Positions 1 through 6,507 of a DNA stretch of 10,268 nt are shown here, one piece after another; position 1 is the first letter of the stretch; each line of letters opens with the position of its first letter. The translations under genes were made by a program, and so were the position numbers. Location: NCBI GenBank assembly GCA_003131365.1, contig PKVB01000204.1, forward strand, positions 1,527-11,794, in the 5' to 3' direction. This DNA comes from Gemmatimonadota bacterium (GTDB taxonomy: Bacteria > Gemmatimonadota > Gemmatimonadetes > Gemmatimonadales > Gemmatimonadaceae). Under the pieces are notes generated by a model, which was not told where the DNA came from, searched no databases, and was given only the letters and a program-made list of their open reading frames with translations.

Positions 1-380
1 AATTCGAGACTCGCCTCTTCCTGTTCCAGCAGCTGAACGACCAGAACGAAGCGGTGCGCGGTGCGACCGGATGGGACGGCGATCGATACGCGGTCGTGAA
101 CACGCCGCAGGGCCAGGGGATAGTGTGGCTCACCGTCTGGGACTCGCCGGTGGAAGCAGGCGAGTTCTTCCATATCGCCGGGCAGGCTGTCGAGGCACGT
201 TACTCGACCAAGGCGGCGAAGAGCTCGACCGATCTCGTCAAGAAGTATTCAGCGGCGGGAAGAACGGTCCAGGTCTCGACCATGGAAATTCAGGGTCGCC
301 CGGTGGTGATCTACATGGACATTCCCGCGGGAGCGAACCCGAACATCATCAACACGGCGCAGGTGACGCTCAAGGAGTAG
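1..380 (+). CDS. C-terminal part of an unrecognised protein (5' truncated)
   Basis: The reading frame is open from the first complete codon at base 3 to the TAG at 378-380, giving 125 visible residues. The real start lies off the left edge; the GTG at 54 is only an internal codon, because coding-like sequence (FETRLFLFQQLNDQNEA) precedes it. The visible part is soluble-looking, with an aromatic and Gly-rich GWDGDRY segment, then IVWLTVWDSPVEAGEFF, a Lys/Ser-rich stretch and a C-terminal VVIYMDIPAG segment. The GWDGDRY plus WDSPxEAxEF pattern resembles uncharacterised proteins in which a WDS-type strand is followed by a helix, but I cannot name a family with confidence. No membrane segment is visible in this part. 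It converges on the DUF445 gene with no spacer. Coding status is well supported by the continuous frame; function is unknown. Confidence 0.75.
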   Translation, partial: FETRLFLFQQLNDQNEAVRGATGWDGDRYAVVNTPQGQGIVWLTVWDSPVEAGEFFHIAGQAVEARYSTKAAKSSTDLVKKYSAAGRTVQVSTMEIQGRPVVIYMDIPAGANPNIINTAQVTLKE

Positions 381-1334
381 CTAGAGGCCGAGCAGCTTCT
401 GCAGGCCGAACGTGCAAACTCCGATCAGGGCGCCAAGCACGTAACCGGTGGTGATGATCAGATTCAGCTCGTTCTGAATCACGCCGCGCAGAATCTCCTC
501 GACGCGGTCCACGCTGAACGCCATCACCTTGCGCTCGACCATCGCCTGCACGTCGAGCTTCTTGATCAGCTCCGGAAGCTGATCGTGCACCCATTCCCAG
601 ATAACCGGTGCCGCCTGCGCCGCGAGTCTCCTCGGCGCCTCCGGATCTTTCTTGGCTTCGACGTCGCCGAGGATATCGGAGATCGGCTGCTGCAGATATG
701 TGAGAATCGCGTCGTGGATCGCCTTTGAGATCTCATCCCTGATCTCGGGCTCCTCGAGCAGACCCACCACCTGCTCAACGCCATCGTTCTCGATCGCGTC
801 GAGAACGGTGTCGAATTTTTTCTCCGTCATCATCAGCTTCGCGAACACCCGCTCGTGAAAGCGCATGTCGTCGACGAAGCGGTTGAACATTGAATGCAGA
901 GCGGTGCGCAGCTTGAGTCGTGTCGTCGGTTGACCCAGGAACGCGCCGAGCTTCGTCATAGCGACCGGCAGGTAGGCCGTCATCGCGCCCTCCAGTGCCG
1001 TTACCACCGCGGGCGGAACCTTGTCGATGAGGGGGTCACGCGAGGTCAGGATCGTCGTGATGACGTCCTCGATCCGCGATTGGAACGCCGCCAACAGCTC
1101 GGGGCGGGCTAGCTCCTTCTGCAGGTCTCCGGGCGTGAGCAGCCGCTCGCCGACCGTGCGGCCGAGACTCTTCGCCAGCCGCGCCTGGTTCTTCGGGATC
1201 GCTCCCATGAATCCGAACTTTTTTTGCTTCGGATTGAAGAGCATCCACACCGCAACGGTGTCGGAGAGCCCTCCCGCCAGAGTTCCGACGAAGACGTGGA
1301 TGCCGAACTGGACCCAGCTACTCTCGAGATTCAC
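381..1334 (-). CDS. DUF445 family membrane protein
   Basis: The 317-residue product matches the DUF445 (YheB/YjiN-like) layout. A hydrophobic N-terminal segment (about residues 8-33, with GGLSDTVAVWMLF) leads into the family-typical GAIPKNQARLAKSLGRTVGERLL (44-66). A long, mostly helical charged middle follows, and a second hydrophobic segment sits at the C-terminus (about 291-313). This suggests a membrane-anchored protein with a large soluble domain between two membrane segments. The biochemical role of the family is not established. The start is GTG at 1332-1334, directly after lon's TAG, so translation is probably coupled to lon. No good Shine-Dalgarno sequence is visible apart from a GGCGGCGG stretch in the lon 3' end. 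The stop TAG (383-381 on this strand) abuts the stop of the convergent gene. Family assignment is confident; function is unknown. Confidence 0.9.
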   Translation of the reverse strand: MNLESSWVQFGIHVFVGTLAGGLSDTVAVWMLFNPKQKKFGFMGAIPKNQARLAKSLGRTVGERLLTPGDLQKELARPELLAAFQSRIEDVITTILTSRDPLIDKVPPAVVTALEGAMTAYLPVAMTKLGAFLGQPTTRLKLRTALHSMFNRFVDDMRFHERVFAKLMMTEKKFDTVLDAIENDGVEQVVGLLEEPEIRDEISKAIHDAILTYLQQPISDILGDVEAKKDPEAPRRLAAQAAPVIWEWVHDQLPELIKKLDVQAMVERKVMAFSVDRVEEILRGVIQNELNLIITTGYVLGALIGVCTFGLQKLLGL

Positions 1335-3821
1335 CTACTTCGTGACTGCCGCCGCCGACTCCGACCGGTTGATCGACGCCGTGCTCGAATCGCCGGCCGC
1401 ATTCCTGGCCGGCACATCGCCGTGCGGCTCGGCGGCGTCAGCAAAGGTTCCCGGCGGCTTGGGCAGAAGCGCGAGGTGAATGATGTCGTCCATCGTCGAT
1501 ACAAAAGTGAAGGTCATGCTGTTCACGACCTCGTCGGGAATACCGCGCAGGTCTTTTTCGTTCGCCTTCGGCAGAAGTACCTGTCGCAGCCCCGCGCGGT
1601 ACGCAGCCATGACTTTCTCTTTCACACCGCCGATCTCCAGCACTTTTCCGCGAAGCGTCATCTCGCCCGTGAGCGCGATGTCGCGACGGACGGGGCGGCG
1701 ACTCAACACGCTGGCAATCGCCAGCGTCACCGCGGCGCCCGCGCTTGGTCCATCCTTTGGAATGGCGCCCGCTGGAAAGTGAACGTGGAGGTCGCACTCC
1801 TTGAACTCGACATCCTCGACGCCGAGCGTGTGCGCGCGCGAGCGGACATAGGAATACGCCGCATCGACCGACTCGCGCATCACATCACCGAGCTGTCCGG
1901 TGACCGTGAGGCGCCCTGTACCGGGCATGCGGAGAGCTTCGATGACCATCAGATCGCCGCCGGTGGCCGTCCACGCCATGCCGGTGACCGCTCCGATCTC
2001 CGGCTCCTGCTCCGCGTCCTCGAGCGTGTAGGTGGGATTCCCAAGGATCTCGGTCACCATCGGATTGTCGACGATCCATGCGCCCTCTTCGCCGTCCGCC
2101 TTCTTGCGGGCGCGCTTCCGCATCAGCGCGGCGATGTTCCGCTCGAAGTTGCGGAGTCCCGCTTCCCGCGAATAGCGGCTCGAGATGTAGCCGAGGACTT
2201 CGTCGGTGAACTGGATATCCTTGTCGGTGATTCCATGCTCCTCAAGCAGGCGGGGCAGCATGTAACGCCATGCAATCTCGACTTTTTCTTCCACCGTGTA
2301 GCCGAGCACGCGGATGACTTCCATGCGGTCGCGGAGCGGCGCGGGAATATCGAAGAGGTTGTTGGCGGTGCAAATGAAGAGAATGCTCGAGAGGTCGAAC
2401 GGCAGATTGAGGTAGTGGTCGACGAAGTTCGAGTTTTGCGACGGATCGAGAACCTCGAGCATTGCCGCGGTAGGATCTCCGGACGGACCGCCGCTGGTCA
2501 TCTTGTCAATTTCGTCGATCATCAACACCGCGTCCCGTACCTGCACACGTCGCAGCGCCTGCAGGATCAGCCCCGGCATCGCGCCCACATAAGTGCGGCG
2601 ATGTCCGCGGACCTCCGCCTCGTCGCGCACTCCGCCGACCGAAATGCGGTAGAAGGCGCGGGTGATGGACATTGCGATGGCCTCGCCAAGGGATGTCTTG
2701 CCGGTGCCCGGCGGGCCGACGAAGCAGAGAATCGGACCATGCGGATCGCCGCCGCGCAGCTTCCGCACAGCGAGGTACTCGGTGATGCGCTCCTTCGCTT
2801 CCTTGAGGCCGTAGTGCCGGCTATCCAACAGCTCTTCGACTTTTTTCAGCTCGATGATTTCGTCTTTCGACGATTTGACGTTCCATGGCAGCGCCAGCAT
2901 CCAGTCGAGATAGGTGCGAATGACCTGATATTCGCTCGAGGCGGGGGACAGGTTCCGCATTCGCTCGATCTCGCGCCGCCCTTCCTGCGCGGCTTTCTCG
3001 GGGAGATTCGCTTCCTCGAGCTTTTTCAGCGTCTCGATCGCTTCCTTTTCGCCCGGGTCGCCCTCGCCGAGCTCAGACTGGATCGCGCGCAGCTGCTGAC
3101 GCAGATAAAACTCGCGCTGGTGCTGCTCGATCTTGATCTCGGTCTGGCGCTTCACGTCCTCGGCCACGCGCGCCCGCCCGACTTCCCGCTCAACCCGGCC
3201 GAGCAGGAATTTGAGCCGCTGCCCGATGTTGAGCCGCTGAAGGATCTCGTCCTTGTCGGAGACCTTGAAGTTGAGATTTGTCGCGGCCAGATCGGCGAAG
3301 CGCCCCGGATCGGAGATGTTCATCTTGAGGATTGCCGGCACTTCGTCCGGAATCCGCTCGATCAGCTCGGCCAGCGTCTCCGCTCCCGCGACGATGCGGG
3401 AGATCAGGTCGTCCACTTCGTTGGCGTCGGGCGCGATCTCTTTCGCCGGCTTGACGCGGACTATCGCGAACGGGTCGGTCTGAACGACTCCCTCTACTAC
3501 CAGGCGACGTAGGCCCTGCAGGGTGATCTGAACGGTCTCGCCCGGGAGATTGATTCGCTCGTGCACGCGGGCCGCGACGCCGACGCGTCCGACAAACCGC
3601 TCCGGATCGAGCACATCGTCGTGGTCACCGCTCGCCACAACCAGTCCCACGATCAGGCCTGCCTGCTCGTTGGCCTTGAGCAGCGCGAGGTTCTCCAGCG
3701 CGCCCATTTGCACGGCGATCGTGCCGAGCGGATAGACGATCGTCGATCGAAGCGCCATGAGAGGCAGCGTCGATGGTATTTCTGCGTGTAGTATGTCGTC
3801 TTTACGCTGGGCAGGCGGCAT
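1335..3821 (-). CDS. lon: ATP-dependent protease Lon (LonA type)
   Basis: Lon is a cytoplasmic AAA+ serine protease that unfolds and degrades damaged and regulatory proteins. The 828-residue product has an N-terminal substrate-binding domain (about 15-205), a coiled-coil-like helical stretch (about 205-300), an AAA+ module with Walker A GPPGTGKT (369-376) and Walker B LMIDEID (433-439), and a C-terminal protease domain. The catalytic Ser is S693 in PKDGPSAG and the catalytic Lys is K736 in GGVKEK, the usual 43-residue separation. After about residue 790 there is a low-complexity Ala/Ser-rich tail that is not part of the conserved fold. The ATG start is supported by GAGGG five bases upstream. 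It is transcribed divergently from ffh and is followed without a gap, in the same frame, by the DUF445 gene. Length is slightly above the typical 780-820. Confidence 0.98.
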   Translation of the reverse strand: MPPAQRKDDILHAEIPSTLPLMALRSTIVYPLGTIAVQMGALENLALLKANEQAGLIVGLVVASGDHDDVLDPERFVGRVGVAARVHERINLPGETVQITLQGLRRLVVEGVVQTDPFAIVRVKPAKEIAPDANEVDDLISRIVAGAETLAELIERIPDEVPAILKMNISDPGRFADLAATNLNFKVSDKDEILQRLNIGQRLKFLLGRVEREVGRARVAEDVKRQTEIKIEQHQREFYLRQQLRAIQSELGEGDPGEKEAIETLKKLEEANLPEKAAQEGRREIERMRNLSPASSEYQVIRTYLDWMLALPWNVKSSKDEIIELKKVEELLDSRHYGLKEAKERITEYLAVRKLRGGDPHGPILCFVGPPGTGKTSLGEAIAMSITRAFYRISVGGVRDEAEVRGHRRTYVGAMPGLILQALRRVQVRDAVLMIDEIDKMTSGGPSGDPTAAMLEVLDPSQNSNFVDHYLNLPFDLSSILFICTANNLFDIPAPLRDRMEVIRVLGYTVEEKVEIAWRYMLPRLLEEHGITDKDIQFTDEVLGYISSRYSREAGLRNFERNIAALMRKRARKKADGEEGAWIVDNPMVTEILGNPTYTLEDAEQEPEIGAVTGMAWTATGGDLMVIEALRMPGTGRLTVTGQLGDVMRESVDAAYSYVRSRAHTLGVEDVEFKECDLHVHFPAGAIPKDGPSAGAAVTLAIASVLSRRPVRRDIALTGEMTLRGKVLEIGGVKEKVMAAYRAGLRQVLLPKANEKDLRGIPDEVVNSMTFTFVSTMDDIIHLALLPKPPGTFADAAEPHGDVPARNAAGDSSTASINRSESAAAVTK

Positions 3822-3826
3822 CCAGT

Positions 3827-3831
3827 CCCTC
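3827..3831 (-). promoter_or_regulatory. Shine-Dalgarno of lon
   Basis: On the minus strand GAGGG lies five bases before the lon ATG. It supports the start at 3821 over the internal Met at residue 22. Confidence 0.7.
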
Positions 3832-3847
3832 GCGAACGGCGTGATGC

Positions 3848-3855
3848 TTCAGTTG
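3848..3855 (+). repeat. TTCAGTTG word, spacer copy 1
   Basis: The word TTCAGTTG occurs in the lon-ffh spacer and again at 5413-5420 and 7218-7225, each time in a spacer and in the same orientation. By eye I found no copy inside a gene. Here it lies just upstream of, and overlaps, a possible ffh -35 element. This copy is the weakest of the three, because similarity beyond the word is slight. Confidence 0.4.
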
Positions 3856-3881
3856 TTTCAGAAGTTAACGGCGCCTAAGTT
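3853..3881 (+). promoter_or_regulatory. Possible ffh promoter (weak)
   Basis: TTGTTT (3853-3858) and TAAGTT (3876-3881) are separated by 17 bases, the ideal sigma-70 spacing, but each matches the consensus at only three of six positions. A transcript starting 6-8 bases downstream would begin almost at the ffh ATG (3890), giving a leaderless or near-leaderless mRNA. The spacer is only 68 bp and must also carry the lon promoter on the other strand, which I could not identify. The palindromes GTTAAC (3864-3869) and GGCGCC (3870-3875) lie side by side between the two boxes and could bind a regulator; that is speculation. Confidence 0.3.
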
Positions 3882-3889
3882 TAAAGGCT

Positions 3890-5224
3890 ATGTTCGAGGA
3901 TCTGAGCGAAAAGCTCGAAGCCACGTTCGCCCGCCTGCGTGGCCGCGGTGTTCTCACCGAAGCCGACATCAGGGAGGGCCTGCGCGAAGTCCGCCGGGTA
4001 CTGCTGGAGGCTGACGTCAACTTTCAGCTCACGCGCGAATTCCTGGAGCGCGTCGAAAAGAAGGCGACGGGCGCCAACGCGCTGACTACGGTCTCTCCCG
4101 GGCAGCAGCTAGTCAAGATCGTACATGAAGAGCTCACCGCCATGCTGGGTGAGCGCCGCGAGGGATTGAAGCTCGGTACTGTGCCTCCATCGGTGGTGAT
4201 GATGGTGGGCCTGCAGGGATCCGGTAAGACCACCACCGCCGCCAAGCTGGCGCGAAAGCTCAAGGCGGAAGGTCGTTCTACGCGTCTCGTTGCGGCCGAC
4301 GTCTACAGGCCCGCGGCCATCGAGCAGTTGGAGACGCTGGGTCGCGAGCTGTCGATTCCGGTCTACGCGGACCGAACCACGACGGACGTAGTGAAGATCG
4401 CACGCGCGGGAGTCGCCGAGGCTTTGCGCGAGCGCGACCGTGTAGTGATCATCGACACCGCCGGCCGGCTCCAGATCGACGACGCGATGATGCAGGAGCT
4501 CTCGCGTCTCAAGGAAGCGCTTCGTCCCTCCGAGATTCTGCTCGTCGCCGACGGAATGACCGGACAGGACGCCGTCAAGATCGCGCAGGGATTCGACCAG
4601 GTTCTCGACATCACCGGCGTCGTGCTGACCAAGATGGATGGCGACGCCAGGGGTGGAGCGGCGCTCTCGATCTACGGCGTGACGAAGAAGCCAATTAAGT
4701 ATATAGGCGTTGGAGAAAAGCCCGACGCGCTGGAGGAGTTCCATCCCGAGAGAATGGCGGGTCGCATCCTGCAACAGGGCGACATCGTCACGCTCGTCGA
4801 GAAGGCGCAGGCCTCATTCGATGAGGCCGAATCGAAGCGGCTCGAGAAAAAAATCCGCAAAGAGGGAATGGATCTCAACGATTTCCTCAACAGCATGCGG
4901 CAGATCCAGAAGATGGGCCCGCTGGAGGGAATCCTGAAAATGCTGCCGGGCGTGAACACCAAGGCGCTCAAGCAGATGAAGGCGGATCCGAATCGGATGA
5001 AGCACGTCGAGGCGATCGTGCTCTCGATGACGCCCGAGGAGCGGAAGAATCCCGGCGTGATCAACGGATCGCGACGCGCGCGCATCGCCAAGGGCGCCGG
5101 CCGGCCGATCAGCGACGTGAACCGGCTGCTCGATCAGTTCCGCGAGATGCAGAAGATGATGAAGAAGATGGCCGGTGGGGGACGGATGGGGATGCCGTCA
5201 ATGCCGGGGATGTTCGGTCGATAA
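3890..5224 (+). CDS. ffh: Signal recognition particle protein Ffh
   Basis: Ffh is the SRP54-type GTPase that, with 4.5S/SRP RNA and the receptor FtsY, delivers ribosomes making membrane and secreted proteins to the translocon. The 444-residue product begins with the family-typical MFEDLSEKLE and has an N domain (about 1-90), then a G domain with P-loop GLQGSGKTT (107-115), DVYRPAA (137-143), DTAGR (189-193) and TKMD (247-250). It ends with a Met-rich M domain from about 300. The M domain carries the RNA-binding helix-turn-helix segment SRRARIAKGAG (394-404) and a Met/Gly-rich tail (416-444). The ATG start is fixed by family similarity; AAAGG at 3883-3887 is only two bases away, too close for a normal Shine-Dalgarno. 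The stop lies one base before the long inverted repeat. Length is normal. Confidence 0.98.
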   Translation: MFEDLSEKLEATFARLRGRGVLTEADIREGLREVRRVLLEADVNFQLTREFLERVEKKATGANALTTVSPGQQLVKIVHEELTAMLGERREGLKLGTVPPSVVMMVGLQGSGKTTTAAKLARKLKAEGRSTRLVAADVYRPAAIEQLETLGRELSIPVYADRTTTDVVKIARAGVAEALRERDRVVIIDTAGRLQIDDAMMQELSRLKEALRPSEILLVADGMTGQDAVKIAQGFDQVLDITGVVLTKMDGDARGGAALSIYGVTKKPIKYIGVGEKPDALEEFHPERMAGRILQQGDIVTLVEKAQASFDEAESKRLEKKIRKEGMDLNDFLNSMRQIQKMGPLEGILKMLPGVNTKALKQMKADPNRMKHVEAIVLSMTPEERKNPGVINGSRRARIAKGAGRPISDVNRLLDQFREMQKMMKKMAGGGRMGMPSMPGMFGR

Positions 5225-5225
5225 G

Positions 5226-5426
5226 AAACTGAAAACTGAACGGGCCGGAGGCGCCAGAGGGCATAGATGCCAGTGTGTTAGTTCACTACGCCGGGACTTA
5301 TCTCGGTAGAGTCATGACACAAGCAAGTGCTAGTACCCTTTACGCCACAGAGGCAAGTCCCGGCGTCGTGAACTGAATAACTGGCACCTACGCTACTCGG
5401 GCCTCCCGCCAGTTCAGTTGCAGTTT
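5226..5426. repeat. Long imperfect inverted repeat (about 200 nt rod)
   Basis: Arms 5226-5299 and 5355-5426 pair along nearly their whole length around a 55-base loop. By hand I count about 62 pairs, including two G-U. The inner core, 5280-5299 with 5355-5374, pairs at 19 of 20 positions. Moving outward come a symmetric internal loop (GTG opposite ATA), then TGCCAGT with ACTGGCA (5268-5274/5380-5386), short interrupted helices, GGAGGC with GCCTCC (5247-5252/5401-5406), AACTGAAC with GTTCAGTT (5234-5241/5412-5419) and AAACTG with CAGTTT (5226-5231/5421-5426). The loop can form small hairpins of its own, such as GGTA (5305-5308) with TACC (5334-5337). It starts one base after the ffh stop and contains no gene. 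It could be a structured RNA, a processing or termination element in the ffh 3' UTR, or a MITE-like repeat; no exact flanking target duplication is visible and there is no T-run. Confidence 0.85.
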
Positions 5427-5582
5427 GCAGTTCCGATTACCCTATGTGCCGGCAAGCCTGGACCAGTTAGATTCCACGACTCAGTTCCACCGGGTGCGCA
5501 CCGGATCTTCCGGCGTCGCGAGGAGCCCGGACCAGAGGCGCAAAAGGCGTCTCATTAACACCCTCAAGGGAGCAGTCCAGAA
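5427..5582 (+). promoter_or_regulatory. rpsP leader region with small hairpins
   Basis: This is the gene-free stretch between the inverted repeat and rpsP, and it probably holds the promoter and 5' UTR of the ribosomal protein cluster. No convincing -35/-10 pair was found; the best is TTGCAG (5418-5423) with TATGTG (5443-5448) at a 19-base spacing. Small hairpins are visible: CCGGGTGC/GCACCGG (5490-5504, one bulged G), CCGGA/TCCGG (5501-5513, loop TCT), which shares CCGG with the previous hairpin so the two exclude each other, and GAGGCG/CGTCTC (5535-5553, loop CAAAAGG, one G-U). AAGGGAG (5566-5572) is the likely rpsP Shine-Dalgarno, ten bases from the ATG and preceded by CCC, which could pair with its GGG. 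Ribosomal protein leaders often bind their own product; whether this one does is unknown. Confidence 0.4.
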
Positions 5583-5915
5583 ATGGTAAAGATTCGCCTC
5601 CGCCGCGTCGGGCGGAAAAATGCGCCGTTCTACCGTATTCTCATCGCCGATTCGCAGAGCCCGCGCGATGGCAAGTTCATCGAGATCATCGGCCAGTACG
5701 CTCCCCGTCAGAACAATGAGGGTTCGCTTCAGGTCGATGAAGCCCGAGCCAATCACTGGCTCAACCTCGGCGCCCAGCCGACCGATACCGTCAGGTCGCT
5801 CCTTCGGCGCGCCGGCGTCCTCAAGCGGCGACACGAGCAGAGAATCGGCATCGAGCGCAAGGTCGTCGCGGTCCCGGTCACCGAGATGTCGGACGAACCA
5901 GCCGCCGGCGCCTAG
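5583..5915 (+). CDS. rpsP: 30S ribosomal protein bS16
   Basis: bS16 is a small-subunit protein needed for assembly of the 16S rRNA 5' and central domains. The 110-residue product starts with the family signature MVKIRLRRVGRKNAPFYRI(L/V) pattern and contains DSQSPRDGKFIEIIGQY (23-39) and the segment around WLNLGAQPTDTVRSLL (59-74). The core ends near residue 85. The remaining residues form a short tail ending in an acidic/Ala-rich stretch, slightly longer than the common 80-100 residue forms. AAGGGAG ten bases upstream supports this ATG. It is the first gene of the rpsP-rimM-trmD-rplS cluster, the same order as in E. coli, and ffh lies upstream as it does there. Confidence 0.98.
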   Translation: MVKIRLRRVGRKNAPFYRILIADSQSPRDGKFIEIIGQYAPRQNNEGSLQVDEARANHWLNLGAQPTDTVRSLLRRAGVLKRRHEQRIGIERKVVAVPVTEMSDEPAAGA

Positions 5916-5931
5916 AGCGCCACGGTCTCGC

Positions 5932-6504
5932 ATGCCTGAGCCCGAATACGCGATCGTCGGGCTGATCCGCAAAGCGCAGGGAATTCGCGGAGAGGTTGTC
6001 GTCGAGCCTCTCACCGATAAGCCGGACGTGGTCTTCGCGTCCGGCAGTCGTGTTTTTGCGGGGACCTCCACCGGCGACCTGGCCGTCGTCCGCGACGCCG
6101 GGGGACAAGATCAGACGCCGACGCTCACTGTCTCGGAGTCGCGGCCGTTCAAGAAGGGCCTGATCGTCCGGTTCGAAGAGCTTCAGGACCGTGACAACGC
6201 CGAGCTGTGGCGTGGACGCTACCTGCTAGCGCCATTCAGTGAGCTGCCGCCCCTCCAGGAAGACCAAGTCTATCTCCACGATCTCGTCGGCATGAAGGCC
6301 GTGAGCACGAGCGGCGAGGAGATCGGCACGGTGACGACGTTCTACGAGTTGCCCCAGGGACTCATGCTCGACATCGAGACGCCACGGGGAAGCGTCCTGA
6401 TTCCGTATCGGCCCGAGCTCGTCGTCCGGACGGACATCGAAGCGCGCAAGATCCTGATCAACGACACGCTCGGCTTGATCGACGCGTCTCTGGGCGGGGA
6501 ATAG
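5932..6504 (+). CDS. rimM: Ribosome maturation factor RimM
   Basis: RimM binds bS16/uS19 during 30S assembly and is needed for efficient processing of 16S rRNA. The 190-residue product has the N-terminal RimM barrel (about 6-101) starting with VGLIRKAQGIRGEVVV (9-24), and a C-terminal PRC-barrel domain (about 108-186) with YLHDLVGM (114-121), GEEIGTV (128-134) and LIPYRPELV (156-164). The frame is open much further upstream through rpsP, but the ATG at 5932 gives the normal family N-terminus and begins 16 bases after the rpsP stop. No strong Shine-Dalgarno is visible, so translation may be coupled to rpsP. The trmD start follows three bases after its stop. Length is usual for the family. Confidence 0.96.
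   Translation: MPEPEYAIVGLIRKAQGIRGEVVVEPLTDKPDVVFASGSRVFAGTSTGDLAVVRDAGGQDQTPTLTVSESRPFKKGLIVRFEELQDRDNAELWRGRYLLAPFSELPPLQEDQVYLHDLVGMKAVSTSGEEIGTVTTFYELPQGLMLDIETPRGSVLIPYRPELVVRTDIEARKILINDTLGLIDASLGGE
6496..6500 (+). promoter_or_regulatory. Shine-Dalgarno of trmD inside rimM
   Basis: GGGGA at the end of rimM lies seven bases before a GTG codon and supports that non-ATG start for trmD. Confidence 0.6.
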
Positions 6505-6507
6505 CGC

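Noticed and set aside
54..380. GTG at 54 as the true start of the first gene
   Set aside because: The same frame is open to the window edge with protein-like sequence and no ribosome site precedes the GTG, so the gene is 5' truncated.
1224..3512. 762-codon open frame on the plus strand opposite lon
   Set aside because: It lies almost entirely antisense to lon, whose protein is conserved from end to end. Long opposite-strand frames are common in GC-rich genes with biased third positions. The translation is rich in Arg, His and Asp and matches no family I know.
3822..3889. CIRCE or other heat-shock operator before lon
   Set aside because: No CIRCE-like inverted repeat (TTAGCACTC type) is present; the only palindromes are the short GTTAAC and GGCGCC.
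4109..4774. 221-codon minus-strand frame opposite ffh, with His-rich runs
   Set aside because: It is a shadow of the conserved Ffh G domain; the His run is the complement of GTG/ATG codons in the VVMMV segment.
5226..5426. Inverted repeat as SRP RNA, 6S RNA, tmRNA or RNase P RNA
   Set aside because: The SRP domain IV motif, tmRNA tRNA-like ends and RNase P core motifs are not seen, and the rod lacks the large central bubble of 6S RNA. Location next to ffh alone is not evidence for SRP RNA.
5215..5440. Target-site duplication flanking the inverted repeat (CGATAA versus CGATTA)
   Set aside because: The flanks are only similar, not identical, and one lies across the ffh stop codon, so I do not count it as proof of transposition.
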